Below, in pieces: positions 9,210 to 18,472 of a stretch of DNA of 55,469 nucleotides. The position numbers were made by a program, and so were the translations under genes. The DNA is from a virus. How positions within the stretch are numbered: the first letter of the stretch is position 1; the number at the start of each line of letters is the position of its first letter. The notes below the pieces were generated by a model. The model saw nothing but the letters and a program-made list of their open reading frames with translations, did no database searches and was not told the DNA's origin. The DNA lies in the IMG/VR virus record IMGVR_UViG_3300032271_000676, positions 1 to 55,469 of that record; one strand, given 5' to 3'.

Positions 9210-9700
9210 AATTCTGCCTTCGCTGCTTCGCGTTCGTTTGCTATTTCTTCGCGCTCTGGGTGCAAATGATCTTCCGGTATTGTTGGAGGCGGTCCGGGGC
9301 GCCATGACTCATCAAATTCTGGATTTATAAATACTGGCATCGCACCAAAAGCAGCACCGGGTATTGCGCTTGTAACCGCTGTAGCAGGCGCAGATGACGT
9401 TGCTCCTGATGGGGGCGTACTCAATGTGTTGATGGCATTTGATGCGGCCTTAATGCCTTTGTTGCCCATGATGCCGCCTATACCACCAACAATCAGCAAC
9501 ACAATGTCGTTGAGCATTTTAACAAATGCCTGATCGATCGGAGCCATTGCCTTTATAGGCTGTACTACAAAAATGATGGAGTACAGCATTGCAATAGTAA
9601 TGCCCGCAAAGATAACGATTACGGATAGGACGACAATCGCCCAGATCCGTATTTCAATTTCTTCGGTTGTCAGGTTGGGGCGCTGGTTTTGATTGCTCAA
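9206..9700 (-). CDS. holin candidate, two membrane segments
   Basis: 164 residues from a TTG codon at 9700. A Shine-Dalgarno GGAG lies 7 bases upstream and no better ATG precedes the first membrane segment. Segment 1 spans about 23-48 (IWAIVVLSVIVIFAGITIAM), segment 2 about 65-82 (LNDIVLLIVGGIGGIMGNKG). The C-terminal half is cytoplasmic-type, Ser/Pro/Ala-rich, then strongly charged (Glu/Arg/Lys). Two membrane spans, a charged tail and a position just before Rz/Rz1 and endolysin fit a class II-like holin. Function is inferred. It overlaps the upstream lipoprotein by 47 bases. Confidence 0.65.
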   Translation of the reverse strand: MSNQNQRPNLTTEEIEIRIWAIVVLSVIVIFAGITIAMLYSIIFVVQPIKAMAPIDQAFVKMLNDIVLLIVGGIGGIMGNKGIKAASNAINTLSTPPSGATSSAPATAVTSAIPGAAFGAMPVFINPEFDESWRPGPPPTIPEDHLHPEREEIANEREAAKAEL

Positions 9701-9872
9701 CTTGCTTCTCCAGTATGGGTGCTACCAAATATTCTGGGCATACCTGCGAAAACTGACATAGCGGTTTTGAGCAATCCTCATCTGCAAAATGTTTTGGATT
9801 CTGGCATTTATAACGATACTGCTCACCACATGCGGTAAGCATAAAAGCCGTAGTCACAATTAACCATTTCAC
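9654..9872 (-). CDS. small lipoprotein in the lysis cassette
   Basis: 72 residues from a GTG codon at 9872 with AAGGA upstream. The start overlaps the preceding stop (GTGA). The N-terminus MKWLIVTTAFMLTAC is a lipoprotein signal with lipobox LTAC and Cys15. The mature part holds five further Cys (YKCQNPKHF, EDCSKPLCQ, QVCPEYL) and ends in a short hydrophilic tail. Envelope location is expected. Its place directly before the holin candidate suggests a part in lysis control or envelope modification, but I recognise no family. Confidence 0.65.
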   Translation of the reverse strand: MKWLIVTTAFMLTACGEQYRYKCQNPKHFADEDCSKPLCQFSQVCPEYLVAPILEKQVEQSKPAPQPDNRRN

Positions 9873-10189
9873 TTTATTTTATCCTTCAAATGCTGCTCAA
9901 TTACGCTAATTTCTCTTTTGTTTTCAAGAATCATATGTCTGTTTTCTTGTATTTCACGTTCTAAATCTTGACGTAGTTTTTCACGCGCCAATTCAGCTGC
10001 GCTGTTGGATGCTTGCTTATTATCACTTGTTACTACTAAACTGACTTTACTGTTTAAAACAGTTACTTCTTGACTTAATGTTGACAAAGTAGTCATTAAA
10101 TAAACTACACATGCAAACAACATGGGCAAAACGGCAAAGGCTACCTTTTCAACCAATACTGATTTTGCATGCGCCTCTTCTGCACTCAT
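9869..10189 (-). CDS. small membrane-anchored coiled-coil protein
   Basis: 106 residues. One membrane segment at about 12-34 (VAFAVLPMLFACVVYLMTT), then a long, highly charged helix (about 40-106, EKLRQDLEREIQENRHM and so on) that should form a coiled coil. It overlaps the preceding 51-residue gene by 4 bases (ATGA). It is the third of three consecutive small proteins with the same plan, an N-terminal membrane anchor plus charged helix. Possible accessory lysis or pinholin-like regulator; no family recognised. Confidence 0.6.
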   Translation of the reverse strand: MSAEEAHAKSVLVEKVAFAVLPMLFACVVYLMTTLSTLSQEVTVLNSKVSLVVTSDNKQASNSAAELAREKLRQDLEREIQENRHMILENKREISVIEQHLKDKIK

Positions 10190-10341
10190 TTATCATTTCT
10201 CCGATTGAACAACTCGAATAGTGTTTTAACTTTTTCTTCTAGAACGCTAATACGTGATCGCACTTCACCAAACGTCAATACGATCATTACAAAACCCACT
10301 ACCAGTGGCCAGAGCTTGCCTATGAGCTCTATTGGCTCCAT
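10186..10341 (-). CDS. 51-residue membrane protein with short charged helix
   Basis: Starts at ATG 10341 (overlapping the previous stop as TAATG) and ends at TGA 10186 (overlapping the next start as ATGA). Translation begins MEPIELIGKLWPLVVGFVMI, giving a membrane segment at about 8-25, then a charged helix (SRISVLEEKVKTLFELF). Tight coupling on both sides and the matching plan of its neighbours make it a real gene despite its size. Function unknown; likely envelope-associated in the lysis cassette. Confidence 0.7.
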   Translation of the reverse strand: MEPIELIGKLWPLVVGFVMIVLTFGEVRSRISVLEEKVKTLFELFNRRNDK

Positions 10342-10562
10342 TATTTATCCGCTTTCCCATCTAGCTTTTCAAATATACGATTCAACATATCTTTGATCTC
10401 GCCTATTGACTCTTTAAAATCATCGCGGCGCACAAACTTATCGTTCATAACCGCAATATCTCTTTGCAGTTCTTTGAGGTTGTCCCAGACGACCTTTAAC
10501 CACCAGCCGCCAAATGTACAGATAAACCCAAAAGCAATGTGTACAAGATCGTCCGAAGACAT
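10341..10562 (-). CDS. small membrane-anchored helical protein (holin-like candidate)
   Basis: 73 residues. Hydrophobic segment at about 7-25 (IAFGFICTFGGWWLKVVW), then a charged helical domain (DNLKELQRDIAVM, then IGEIKDMLNRIFEKLDG). First of three adjacent genes of this plan at the head of the lysis cassette. Small single-span proteins with a charged tail can be holins or antiholins, but no family motif proves it. Confidence 0.6.
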   Translation of the reverse strand: MSSDDLVHIAFGFICTFGGWWLKVVWDNLKELQRDIAVMNDKFVRRDDFKESIGEIKDMLNRIFEKLDGKADK

Positions 10563-10563
10563 T

Positions 10564-11010
10564 TTATGCCTCAGCTATTGTCGTTTCTATTTGTGACTGA
10601 TTGTCAGACTCAGGAGCCTTGCCCTCAGGGCGAGGGTTTGCTTCTTTCTCTGCGGGAATTGCCTCTACAACAGCATCTGCAGTAATTGGCGCAATAGGCG
10701 CTGCACTCAGACCCATTTTAGCTGCGACTTCGGGGCGTAGTGAAAAATCATATTGCACGCCGGGTTCAAGATCAGGCATATCGCCATTTTCTTTAAGCGG
10801 GGGAGGGGCAACGACCGCACGTTGCATGCTAGGAATAATCTGGGGTCCTAAGGGCGCTGCAGGGGCTACAACAGCTTTTTTCTCGCCTTCAAATGCACCA
10901 GCAAATTTTTCTTCTAGGTGCTCTATGAATAGCAAAACATCGTCGTGAAACTCTTCTTTGAATGTTGCTAAATGCTCTTTGATTGCCTCTAAAATTGGTA
11001 CTCTATGCAT
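10564..11010 (-). CDS. acidic, Pro/Ala-rich protein of unknown function
   Basis: 148 residues. The N-terminal helix (AIKEHLATFKEEFHDDVLL) is followed by a disordered Pro/Ala/Glu-rich region. A PRPEGKA heptapeptide near residue 126 is encoded by one copy of the palindromic repeat seen in two other unrelated genes of this phage. It lies between the receptor-binding block and the lysis cassette. No enzyme motif or signal peptide. Confidence 0.55.
   Translation of the reverse strand: MHRVPILEAIKEHLATFKEEFHDDVLLFIEHLEEKFAGAFEGEKKAVVAPAAPLGPQIIPSMQRAVVAPPPLKENGDMPDLEPGVQYDFSLRPEVAAKMGLSAAPIAPITADAVVEAIPAEKEANPRPEGKAPESDNQSQIETTIAEA
10616..10635. repeat. 20-base palindromic interspersed repeat, copy 1
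   Basis: Core GCCCTCAGGGC flanked by GCCTT and GAGG. Identical to the copy at 49110-49129, one mismatch from 29369-29388 and two from 40453-40472. Read on the minus strand it codes for PRPEGKA inside the 148-residue protein. Confidence 0.8.
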
Positions 11011-11023
11011 GATCTAATCCTCA

Positions 11024-11248
11024 TTAGGTATTTGTGGTTTCAATGCTATCGGCAGGCATTACTTCACCTTCTACAGGTGCAGCTGGCGCGGCAGATGGCA
11101 TGGGGGGGATTTGGCCAGCTTGCGCTGCCATATGCATGTGCGCATTAGATTGAAGCTTATGAATCAACTGAAAGCTTTTTTCGTAAGGATCCTTACCTAG
11201 GTATCCTAAAACTTCATCGTATAACTCTATGCTAACTGGAATGTCCAT
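11024..11248 (-). CDS. small protein downstream of the fibre genes, unknown function
   Basis: 74 residues. The first 40 form a compact helical domain (YDEVLGYLGKDPYEKSFQLI), followed by a Met/Pro/Ala-rich low-complexity tail. Located directly after the receptor-binding genes, where fibre-assembly chaperones or small attachment proteins are often found; nothing in the sequence proves such a role. Confidence 0.5.
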   Translation of the reverse strand: MDIPVSIELYDEVLGYLGKDPYEKSFQLIHKLQSNAHMHMAAQAGQIPPMPSAAPAAPVEGEVMPADSIETTNT

Positions 11249-11262
11249 TTACTGCTCCCTTG

Positions 11263-11838
11263 TTAAGTTAATCCGGGATAACCGGATATAATTGCTACAG
11301 ATGCTGATAAAAACAAAATACGAACAAGTGCATAACTACCTAACGTGCGACTTCCTACTTGTGAAGTTGATTGCCCAGCCCACTGTAGGGTCAAACCAGA
11401 ACCCGGCGTAATTGTTTGCGCAGTGCCTGAGTTATTGTAAATATTAATTTCATTGCCTGCCGAAAAAACTGAACTTGGCACTACCACACCACCAGTGGTG
11501 ATTGATATTAATTTGCCTGCATCAGTCGCAACCAAAGTATATGTGCTTGTTTGTGAATTTAGAGCATAACCAACATGATTAATTGTGTTTGTTACTGAAC
11601 CGGTCCATGTTGTACCGGTTGTGTATGCCATGCCAACGCCTGCCGTTAACGCATTACTTGTTGCAGTCGTAAATAACGTGACTACATTAGAAGCATTTTT
11701 ATAGTAAATCTTTCCATCATAGTAGTTCAGCGCAATTTCTGATCCATAGGCAGTATTTGTCAGATTGGAGGCCGAGGGAATATTACCCGTTGAGCCGCTT
11801 GCGTATATGTAGAGAGGGGTATATCCCGATGCAGCCAT
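11263..11838 (-). CDS. short fibre-like structural protein
   Basis: 191 residues. GNIPSASNLTNTAYGSEIAL followed by NYYDGKIYYKNASN is a motif often found in phage fibre and head-fibre proteins. The C-terminal half is beta-rich (DAGKLISITTGGVVVPSSV, then GNEINIYNNSGTAQTITPG) and resembles a small fibre-tip sandwich. It is the last of three consecutive fibre-like genes (18471 down to 11263). Its role in receptor contact is inferred. Confidence 0.6.
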   Translation of the reverse strand: MAASGYTPLYIYASGSTGNIPSASNLTNTAYGSEIALNYYDGKIYYKNASNVVTLFTTATSNALTAGVGMAYTTGTTWTGSVTNTINHVGYALNSQTSTYTLVATDAGKLISITTGGVVVPSSVFSAGNEINIYNNSGTAQTITPGSGLTLQWAGQSTSQVGSRTLGSYALVRILFLSASVAIISGYPGLT

Positions 11839-11847
11839 AATATTTTC

Positions 11848-14800
11848 CTAGAAAAAATTAAAAAACCCAACGGAAGCTGAACTTGGAAACAAAATATTTG
11901 TATTGTTGCTTACGTTTACAGATCTTAAAAAAGTCCACGGACCACCTGATCCATTCAAGTCTCTCGCTGAAATATATTGTGCCGTATTTTGCGTAGTCGC
12001 TGAATATATTGTTGCTTGCGTTCCCGACGTACTTGATTGCAGATTAACTAAACTTCCGTTTACACCTGACAGCGTAAAACTAGTAAAAGATGTTGTTGTA
12101 CTGGCAGGTAACTGAATAGTTGTACCACCGGAAGCCGCCAAATTTCCAAATGTATTGGCACCTGTTATGACGGTTGTTCCGCTTTGAGTATTTAGTGTTG
12201 CTGGATAAGAATACCCCCCACCTGCAAATGTTGCAGTACCGCCACTATTTAATGCAATCGTTGTTCCTGAACCCGATGTTGTGAAGTTTGTTCCTGATAC
12301 GGTCCACGGAGTTGCAGTATTTAGTTGATATGTACCACCTGCAAAGGTTATATTTCTTTTAACAAGATTGTCTGACGTAAAAGTTAATCCTGTTGTTGCA
12401 CCAGTTGCAGCGCTAACAAGAACTCCGGGCTGATATCCAAAAAATCCCGGCGGTAATTCCGTTGATGTTACAAATACTATGGTTTGAAGAGGCGATTGCC
12501 CATACAACTGAAAGTTAAATAGTCCAGTTACTGCCATAAACCAAGGACCAATATAATAAGTTCCTGCTGGCAATCCCGTTGTTGCGTTTACACTATTTGT
12601 ACCTGTTACTACAAGTTGCTGTCCATAACTCCCACCAAAAAATCCCGTTGATGGACGCAGTCCTGCGGTCATTTGTGTGTAAAGAATGTTATTAGCGGCT
12701 AGTGTCGGTCCAATAGTAGGAGTTCCTGCTAATGAAGATTGACTTATAACACCATTACAGCCGCTTATTGTAAATCCACCATCACTAAACTTTGACCCTG
12801 TTACAACTAAATTACCCGAACTTACTGATGGCGCAAAAGTCAGATTGTTACCTAACGTTATTGTTCCGCCAGCACTTGATTGCATAAATTGTGTAATTAT
12901 TACCGTTCTATCAATAGACGCATTTAAACTTAAAGTTGCTGCTCCAGAATCACCTACCATCATAATAAATGCTTGTTGTTCGCTTGAAGGCGTTGCAAAC
13001 GTGCCGCCTTGAACTATAAGATCTCCATTACATACAATTCCTGCGGACGCACCAGCTGCTCCAATAGTTCCGGTAAATCCTGATGTAAATGTAATTGACG
13101 GGAAAAAAGTACCTGCTGCAGTAGACTGAACAGTTCCTGTTCCCGCAGTAAATTGTAATGCTATATTTCCTTGTTTAAATGGTTTGTTAATTAAAGGACC
13201 CAACGAACTGTTTGTAAAAGTTGACCCGTTCGCGCCATATTGAATTACTCTTGTTGTTGAAGAGCTATTAGAACAATTTATATAGGCATTTGTACCAGTA
13301 AAGCTTAGAAGTGTACCTCCTGCTGCGTTAAACACGTTTGATGTTCCCGTACTATTTAACGATCCAGATGAGCCGAACGAAATTACAGCCGGAGTATTGC
13401 AATAAGTATTTGGCGTCATGTTGTTATAAGGTACGCTTGTAACAAACTGACCCAAAGTATGAGCTAAATTATTAAGATCTAATGTTCCACAAGTAAAGCT
13501 AGTTAAATTTAAATTTGCTACTGCATCATTTAATTTCAATGTTGATCCGGGAAGCTCCATTCCCACATTCATAGTTCCCGTAAAACCATTAGTTGTTAAT
13601 GTTGCTGAACCTGCTGGCCTCCCAATAAAATTTACGGCCCCGGCTACAGTTACACCAGACTGTAATGTGGCTGAATACGTTACATAACAACCAGATCCAA
13701 TAAAATTGGTTGATCCTGCTTGTATAGTTAGAGTCCCAAAAGATAAATAAAACAACGAATTGCTCACTTGAGCACTATTACTTGCAAATATTACTGTGTC
13801 TTGTGGAAGGGGACAATTAGCAAGCCCCGTAGCGCCGGTTGCAGACCCAGTTGCAAAAGCTGTTGCAAAACCTGTTGAAGTATTTGTTGCAGTTGATGAT
13901 ATATAAACAGTTTTTGGCGCAGTAAACGTAATATTAACAGTATTACCATAATTACCAAAACTTGTTCCACTTACCGTAGAGTTCCATTGAACTCCACCAA
14001 AATCTATATAACCACTGTTATTAAACGTTGTTACAATTAATTGAATTCTAGTTGGACTAAATAATTCTGAATTCTCTAACCTTAATCTTTTTACTTGACT
14101 ATATCCTGTTAAATTTAATGTTCCTATTGTTACTGAAACTCCATTAAATGCTCCTATTCCTAGTCGTTGCATTGACGAAATGGCAGCATTTTGCTGTTGA
14201 TTAACCCAAGTTAATGTTCCAATTGTAGTTATGTTATCTAATTGTAAATTAAAATTATATAAATTGTTTGTACTAGTATCAGTTGAACCAGAATTTGAAA
14301 TTGTCCCAACGGCATTTCCACCTAAATTTATATAATAACCTGTTATATTTGTCGTTGTATTTGTTTGTCCTATCAATATTGTTGCTGTGTTAAGTCCTAC
14401 CACACTTGTATATTGTGTATTTATATAGAATGGCCCAAAAATATCACCCTGCGCATAAGTAATCGTTCCGGTAAATGTACATGTTGTTGCTTGTGTTGCT
14501 GAACCATAATAATAAAATTCTTGTAAATACAGGCTTTGTGAATTTTGATCAAAACTACTGTTATATATTGTTAATGTGCCAAAAAAAGTACTAGTTAATC
14601 TAACGGTTGCCCCACCTACTCCGGGTAACTGACAACCAACAGTCATCCTCGACTGAAGTGAGCTTAGGTTTAAACTAATAAGTTGCGTTATTCCGGTTCC
14701 GCCACAACAAACAAGATTCTGAAAAATAACTTGCTGCGTACCTGAAGTTGTTATGTTTCCAGATGCATATACAAAATTCGAAAAAACCCAGCGATATGTG

Positions 14801-15009
14801 GCAGTATTAACCACTGTCATGTTTCGACACATGACTGCATTCCATTGGTAACTAGTAACAGTTGTAAGAGCTGATATATTTTGAAAAACTACATCATCTG
14901 TTGCAGTGGGAACCCCAGCACCACCAGCGCCACCTGATGTTAATGACCAATTAAGTGTATTCGTTGGCGTCCAGTTCCCAGAGCCGCCAACCCAGTAATA
15001 TGTTGTCAT
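11848..15009 (-). CDS. large beta-helical adhesin/tail fibre-like protein
   Basis: 1053 residues. The N-terminus YYWVGGSGNWTPTNTLNWS, followed by a GGAGVPTATDDVVF segment, is a recognisable repeat of surface adhesins and phage appendages. The remainder is Thr/Ser/Asn/Gly-rich with short repeating strands, as in a right-handed beta helix. Near residues 830-900 a GLPAGTYYIGPWF segment echoes the cassettes of other structural proteins here. It likely forms a host-binding appendage. DNA in this gene is visibly more AT-rich than its neighbours (13700-14600), which may reflect exchange. No enzymatic motif was identified. Confidence 0.65.
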   Translation of the reverse strand: MTTYYWVGGSGNWTPTNTLNWSLTSGGAGGAGVPTATDDVVFQNISALTTVTSYQWNAVMCRNMTVVNTATYRWVFSNFVYASGNITTSGTQQVIFQNLVCCGGTGITQLISLNLSSLQSRMTVGCQLPGVGGATVRLTSTFFGTLTIYNSSFDQNSQSLYLQEFYYYGSATQATTCTFTGTITYAQGDIFGPFYINTQYTSVVGLNTATILIGQTNTTTNITGYYINLGGNAVGTISNSGSTDTSTNNLYNFNLQLDNITTIGTLTWVNQQQNAAISSMQRLGIGAFNGVSVTIGTLNLTGYSQVKRLRLENSELFSPTRIQLIVTTFNNSGYIDFGGVQWNSTVSGTSFGNYGNTVNITFTAPKTVYISSTATNTSTGFATAFATGSATGATGLANCPLPQDTVIFASNSAQVSNSLFYLSFGTLTIQAGSTNFIGSGCYVTYSATLQSGVTVAGAVNFIGRPAGSATLTTNGFTGTMNVGMELPGSTLKLNDAVANLNLTSFTCGTLDLNNLAHTLGQFVTSVPYNNMTPNTYCNTPAVISFGSSGSLNSTGTSNVFNAAGGTLLSFTGTNAYINCSNSSSTTRVIQYGANGSTFTNSSLGPLINKPFKQGNIALQFTAGTGTVQSTAAGTFFPSITFTSGFTGTIGAAGASAGIVCNGDLIVQGGTFATPSSEQQAFIMMVGDSGAATLSLNASIDRTVIITQFMQSSAGGTITLGNNLTFAPSVSSGNLVVTGSKFSDGGFTISGCNGVISQSSLAGTPTIGPTLAANNILYTQMTAGLRPSTGFFGGSYGQQLVVTGTNSVNATTGLPAGTYYIGPWFMAVTGLFNFQLYGQSPLQTIVFVTSTELPPGFFGYQPGVLVSAATGATTGLTFTSDNLVKRNITFAGGTYQLNTATPWTVSGTNFTTSGSGTTIALNSGGTATFAGGGYSYPATLNTQSGTTVITGANTFGNLAASGGTTIQLPASTTTSFTSFTLSGVNGSLVNLQSSTSGTQATIYSATTQNTAQYISARDLNGSGGPWTFLRSVNVSNNTNILFPSSASVGFFNFF

Positions 15010-15021
15010 TTGACCCTCGCT

Positions 15022-18000
15022 TTATGCGCTTACTGCCAATACGTCCCAGAACGTATCTTGTGCGTTATATACACAACCAATATATACAGGCTTTCCTACA
15101 ACCGTTGTAGTAGGTAGTGTAGGGCCTAACGCACGATATCCCCCTGATGATGTTGTCCACGTTAATGTTTGCGCGGTTCCATTATCTTTAATTCGGATTA
15201 ATAGTTTCTGGCTATCTACGCCAGCCGAAGGCGCTGCAATCGTTGCTGCTGATGCCAGCGCGGTTACCTCATATTGACCTATCGTAATTGAAGGCGTAAT
15301 TGTTGACGCTGTTGCTATAGAGGTTATGGTTGCAACGTTAAAACCTTGAATTGGACCCACAACATAAAGACCATTTGAGCCTGTTGGATTTGTTGTTGTG
15401 CCAATAACAAAGTTACCGTTTGTATCAAAATAGCCTTTTACGTTTCCTGCGCCATCTGACAACACAACATAATTACTACCTGTTGCACTAATAGGAGCTG
15501 CCGAACCAGTATATCTACCTAAAATTGTATTGTTACTGCCAGTTGTTATAAATGAACCAGATTGATTACCCACTGCTGTATTAAAAGACCCGCTGGTGAG
15601 TCTCAATAACGCTGCTTGCCCCAATGCGACATTAACGGTTCCAGTAGATGTTCCAGTAACACCATAAAGCGCTTTATAACCAAAAGCATCGTTATCAATA
15701 CCTGTTAGGAAATATGCAGCCTGCGAACCCACTGCGGTAGAAGTAGAAGCAACAGTATTGGTGTATAACGCCTGATAACCAATTGCTACTGCGTTGACTC
15801 CAGTAAGATTTTTGTTTAATGCCTGATAACCAACCGCTACAAGGGTGGACCCAGTAGTATTAGCATTTAACGCGCCATTGCCTAATGCAGTGTTTGTGGC
15901 AACTGACCCCGTTCCTAAGCCAATGGTTAAACCATGTATTGACGCATCATTAGAGCCAGTGAGGGTAGTAAATGTGCCTGCTGCAGCTGCAGAACCACCA
16001 ATTGCAGGTGGCGATGCCAAATATGTGCTAAATCCTGCTCCGCTAACAGTACTTGATGCGGATAACGTTGTAAAAGCTCCTGAGCTTGGAGTGGTTCCTC
16101 CGATCGGACCCGGTGACGCAGGATTGAATGATGATGTTGAGCTTATAGTAATAGCAGCTGATCCATCATATGTTGTTCCGCTGCTAAAAGTGATTCCGGA
16201 TCCAGCTGTTAATGCATTAGTAACTTTTCCTGCCTGCGCAACGTTAAGATTTGCTACTTGCGTAGTTGAAGAAATAATAAATGGCGCCGTACCCGTTGCT
16301 ACGTTTGACACATATTGATTTGCGTAAGTAACACCGGTCGCACCTGATGTACTTGTACCGTTAACTACAAAATTCCCGGAGTTGTCAAAATAACCCCTTA
16401 TATTTCCTTGTCCATCAGATAGTACGATGTAATTACTACCTGTTGCGCTTATAGGCGCTGAAGTGCCAGTGTATTGGCCAATTATAGAATTGTAGTTACC
16501 AGTCGTTATTCCTGAGCCTGCATTCTGTCCAAACGCCGAATTTGAATTCCCTAGTATTCCTGTTAATGCTTGATACCCAAACCCCGCATTTCCTGTTGCC
16601 GATGAACTTAATCCAAGCGATGAGCCACCTACAGCAGACCCTCCAAATCCATCGTTTGTTCCTGTTAACAAACCTCTTCCTGCAGCGCTACCTACAATAG
16701 TTGACGTACTTGCTGCAGTTGAGCTTGCTAGTGCTGACGCTCCGATTGCTATATTGGCGCCAGAACCGGTGTTAAGACCTAATGGACTGCCATTACCAAT
16801 CGCAATCTGTCCACTAAAACTCCCTGCGCCACGCGAGATCGCTAATGTTCCACCAATTGTTACTGACGTTGTGGCTGTTATTGTTGAGGCTGATAGGGAA
16901 GTAAATGCACCACTACTTGCCGTACCGCTACCTATAGATCCGGGTGCCGCAAATGTTGCACCATTCAAGCTTGACGCATTTAAGTTAGGCACATTTGTTG
17001 TGCTTGTGATTACAAATGGTGCAGTACCATCGGCTAACGTTGATGTTATTTGGCCCGTTGCCGATAGTGTAGTAAATGCACCAGTTCCGGGCGTCCCAGT
17101 TCCGATGTTGGATGAATTAATGGTTTTGTTGGTTAAAGTTTGACTTGCAGTCAAAAACGCCACAACCGTGTTATCCACCGTTGTCGTTACAGCCGCAGAA
17201 CCATTGTACGATGTGCCTGTTAAACCACTTCCTAATGTCAATGTACTCTGCACTGGCGGTACTATAGAAATAGTTGAACCAAGCTGGTAATTTGTTCCAT
17301 TAATAATAAAGTATGGAAATACAAGCGCAGTATTCTGTAAATTAGTAATCGTATTGTTTGCGCCGTTTATGGTTTTATTTGTAAGTGTTTGCAGTCCAGA
17401 TAAAGTTGCCGTAACAGTTGGATCTACACTTACAGTTACTGCTGTTGATCCATTAAAACTTGTATATGCCCCACCGGTAACACCACTACCAAAAGTTAGT
17501 GATTGCGACGTACCGCCTGTACCAATAGTTACTGACCCACCTAACGAAACTGTATTTCCGTTAATAGTGATTGTATTATTAGTTAAAGCAGAATTAGGAA
17601 TGCTGGTTAATGTGTTGCTTGCGCCACTAATTGATTTATTAGAAAGGGTTAAAGTATTTGATGCAGTGGCCACTATAGAGGTATCAACTGCAATCGTTCC
17701 ACTTGCAGTAATCGTTCCACCAGTTAAACCAGTTCCTGCTGTTATTGACGTAACGCTTCCGCCAGAAGCTAAAGAGGACCATGCGGAGCCGTTGTACCCT
17801 TCATAGATTGATGTGTCCGTGTTATAACGGATTGAGCCTGCAGTGCCAGATCTTTGTCCTGTAGTTCCTGATGGGATTGTTATTGATCCCGTACCCGGAA
17901 TAACTGGATTACTTGCTAAACCGACTGTTGGCGACGATCCGCCGCTTGCGTTACCGTTCGTAACTGATGTTTGACTCGCGACACCGACAATAGATACTGG

Positions 18001-18471
18001 ATACACGGTTTGCGAAGATGAATTAATACCTAACAAACCTAACCCGGTCGCATTTGCTATTGCCTGCATAAATGTGGACAAATTTATGGTTGGATTGCCT
18101 GCTTGCCCCGACCCATTTGTAACCGATAAACCACTGCCAGATACGGCTATAGATCGTGGAGTTACTGTTGCTCCAACCTTTGCTAACATGCCTATAGATG
18201 CGCTCTCTAGGGTCGATGAAACACCGTTAAGAGCAACTGTAATTTGTGATCCATCGTTTGTCAGACCTATTCCATTATTACCAGACAAATAGCGACTATT
18301 TGCCAGACCAGATCCATTACCCCATGTCAAAAATTGCTGAGTTAATGTATTTGCTTGGGCTAATAAATTGGAGGTAGTTTGTACCGTTACCCCATTTTGT
18401 ACGATGGGTACCAGTTCTGTACCTGTAAGCGTTGTAGCCTGCGGTAATTGCGAAATTGTTATATTTGCCAT
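15022..18471 (-). CDS. tail fibre with YadA-head-like repeats
   Basis: 1149 residues. The N-terminus ITISQLPQATTLTGTELVPI is a well-known phage fibre attachment motif. Repeats of the type TLTNKTINGANNTIT follow at about 270-460. Two long modules of trimeric left-handed-roll repeats (SNSAFGQNAGSGITTGN and FNTAVGNQSGSFITTGS) come next, each closing with GSNY(I/V)VLSDG and GYFD. The two modules are also duplicated at the DNA level, 960 bases apart (15421-15540 and 16381-16500). A C-terminal domain of ~100 residues follows. Probably the main receptor-binding fibre and a trimer by analogy with YadA-type stalks. Confidence 0.75.
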   Translation of the reverse strand: MANITISQLPQATTLTGTELVPIVQNGVTVQTTSNLLAQANTLTQQFLTWGNGSGLANSRYLSGNNGIGLTNDGSQITVALNGVSSTLESASIGMLAKVGATVTPRSIAVSGSGLSVTNGSGQAGNPTINLSTFMQAIANATGLGLLGINSSSQTVYPVSIVGVASQTSVTNGNASGGSSPTVGLASNPVIPGTGSITIPSGTTGQRSGTAGSIRYNTDTSIYEGYNGSAWSSLASGGSVTSITAGTGLTGGTITASGTIAVDTSIVATASNTLTLSNKSISGASNTLTSIPNSALTNNTITINGNTVSLGGSVTIGTGGTSQSLTFGSGVTGGAYTSFNGSTAVTVSVDPTVTATLSGLQTLTNKTINGANNTITNLQNTALVFPYFIINGTNYQLGSTISIVPPVQSTLTLGSGLTGTSYNGSAAVTTTVDNTVVAFLTASQTLTNKTINSSNIGTGTPGTGAFTTLSATGQITSTLADGTAPFVITSTTNVPNLNASSLNGATFAAPGSIGSGTASSGAFTSLSASTITATTSVTIGGTLAISRGAGSFSGQIAIGNGSPLGLNTGSGANIAIGASALASSTAASTSTIVGSAAGRGLLTGTNDGFGGSAVGGSSLGLSSSATGNAGFGYQALTGILGNSNSAFGQNAGSGITTGNYNSIIGQYTGTSAPISATGSNYIVLSDGQGNIRGYFDNSGNFVVNGTSTSGATGVTYANQYVSNVATGTAPFIISSTTQVANLNVAQAGKVTNALTAGSGITFSSGTTYDGSAAITISSTSSFNPASPGPIGGTTPSSGAFTTLSASSTVSGAGFSTYLASPPAIGGSAAAAGTFTTLTGSNDASIHGLTIGLGTGSVATNTALGNGALNANTTGSTLVAVGYQALNKNLTGVNAVAIGYQALYTNTVASTSTAVGSQAAYFLTGIDNDAFGYKALYGVTGTSTGTVNVALGQAALLRLTSGSFNTAVGNQSGSFITTGSNNTILGRYTGSAAPISATGSNYVVLSDGAGNVKGYFDTNGNFVIGTTTNPTGSNGLYVVGPIQGFNVATITSIATASTITPSITIGQYEVTALASAATIAAPSAGVDSQKLLIRIKDNGTAQTLTWTTSSGGYRALGPTLPTTTVVGKPVYIGCVYNAQDTFWDVLAVSA

Positions 18472-18472
18472 G

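Noticed and set aside
15845-18292. Several long rightward frames opposite the tail fibre (Pro/Val/Ala-rich)
   Set aside because: They are complements of the Thr/Gly/Ser-rich repeats of the fibre gene; no start signals and no recognisable domains.
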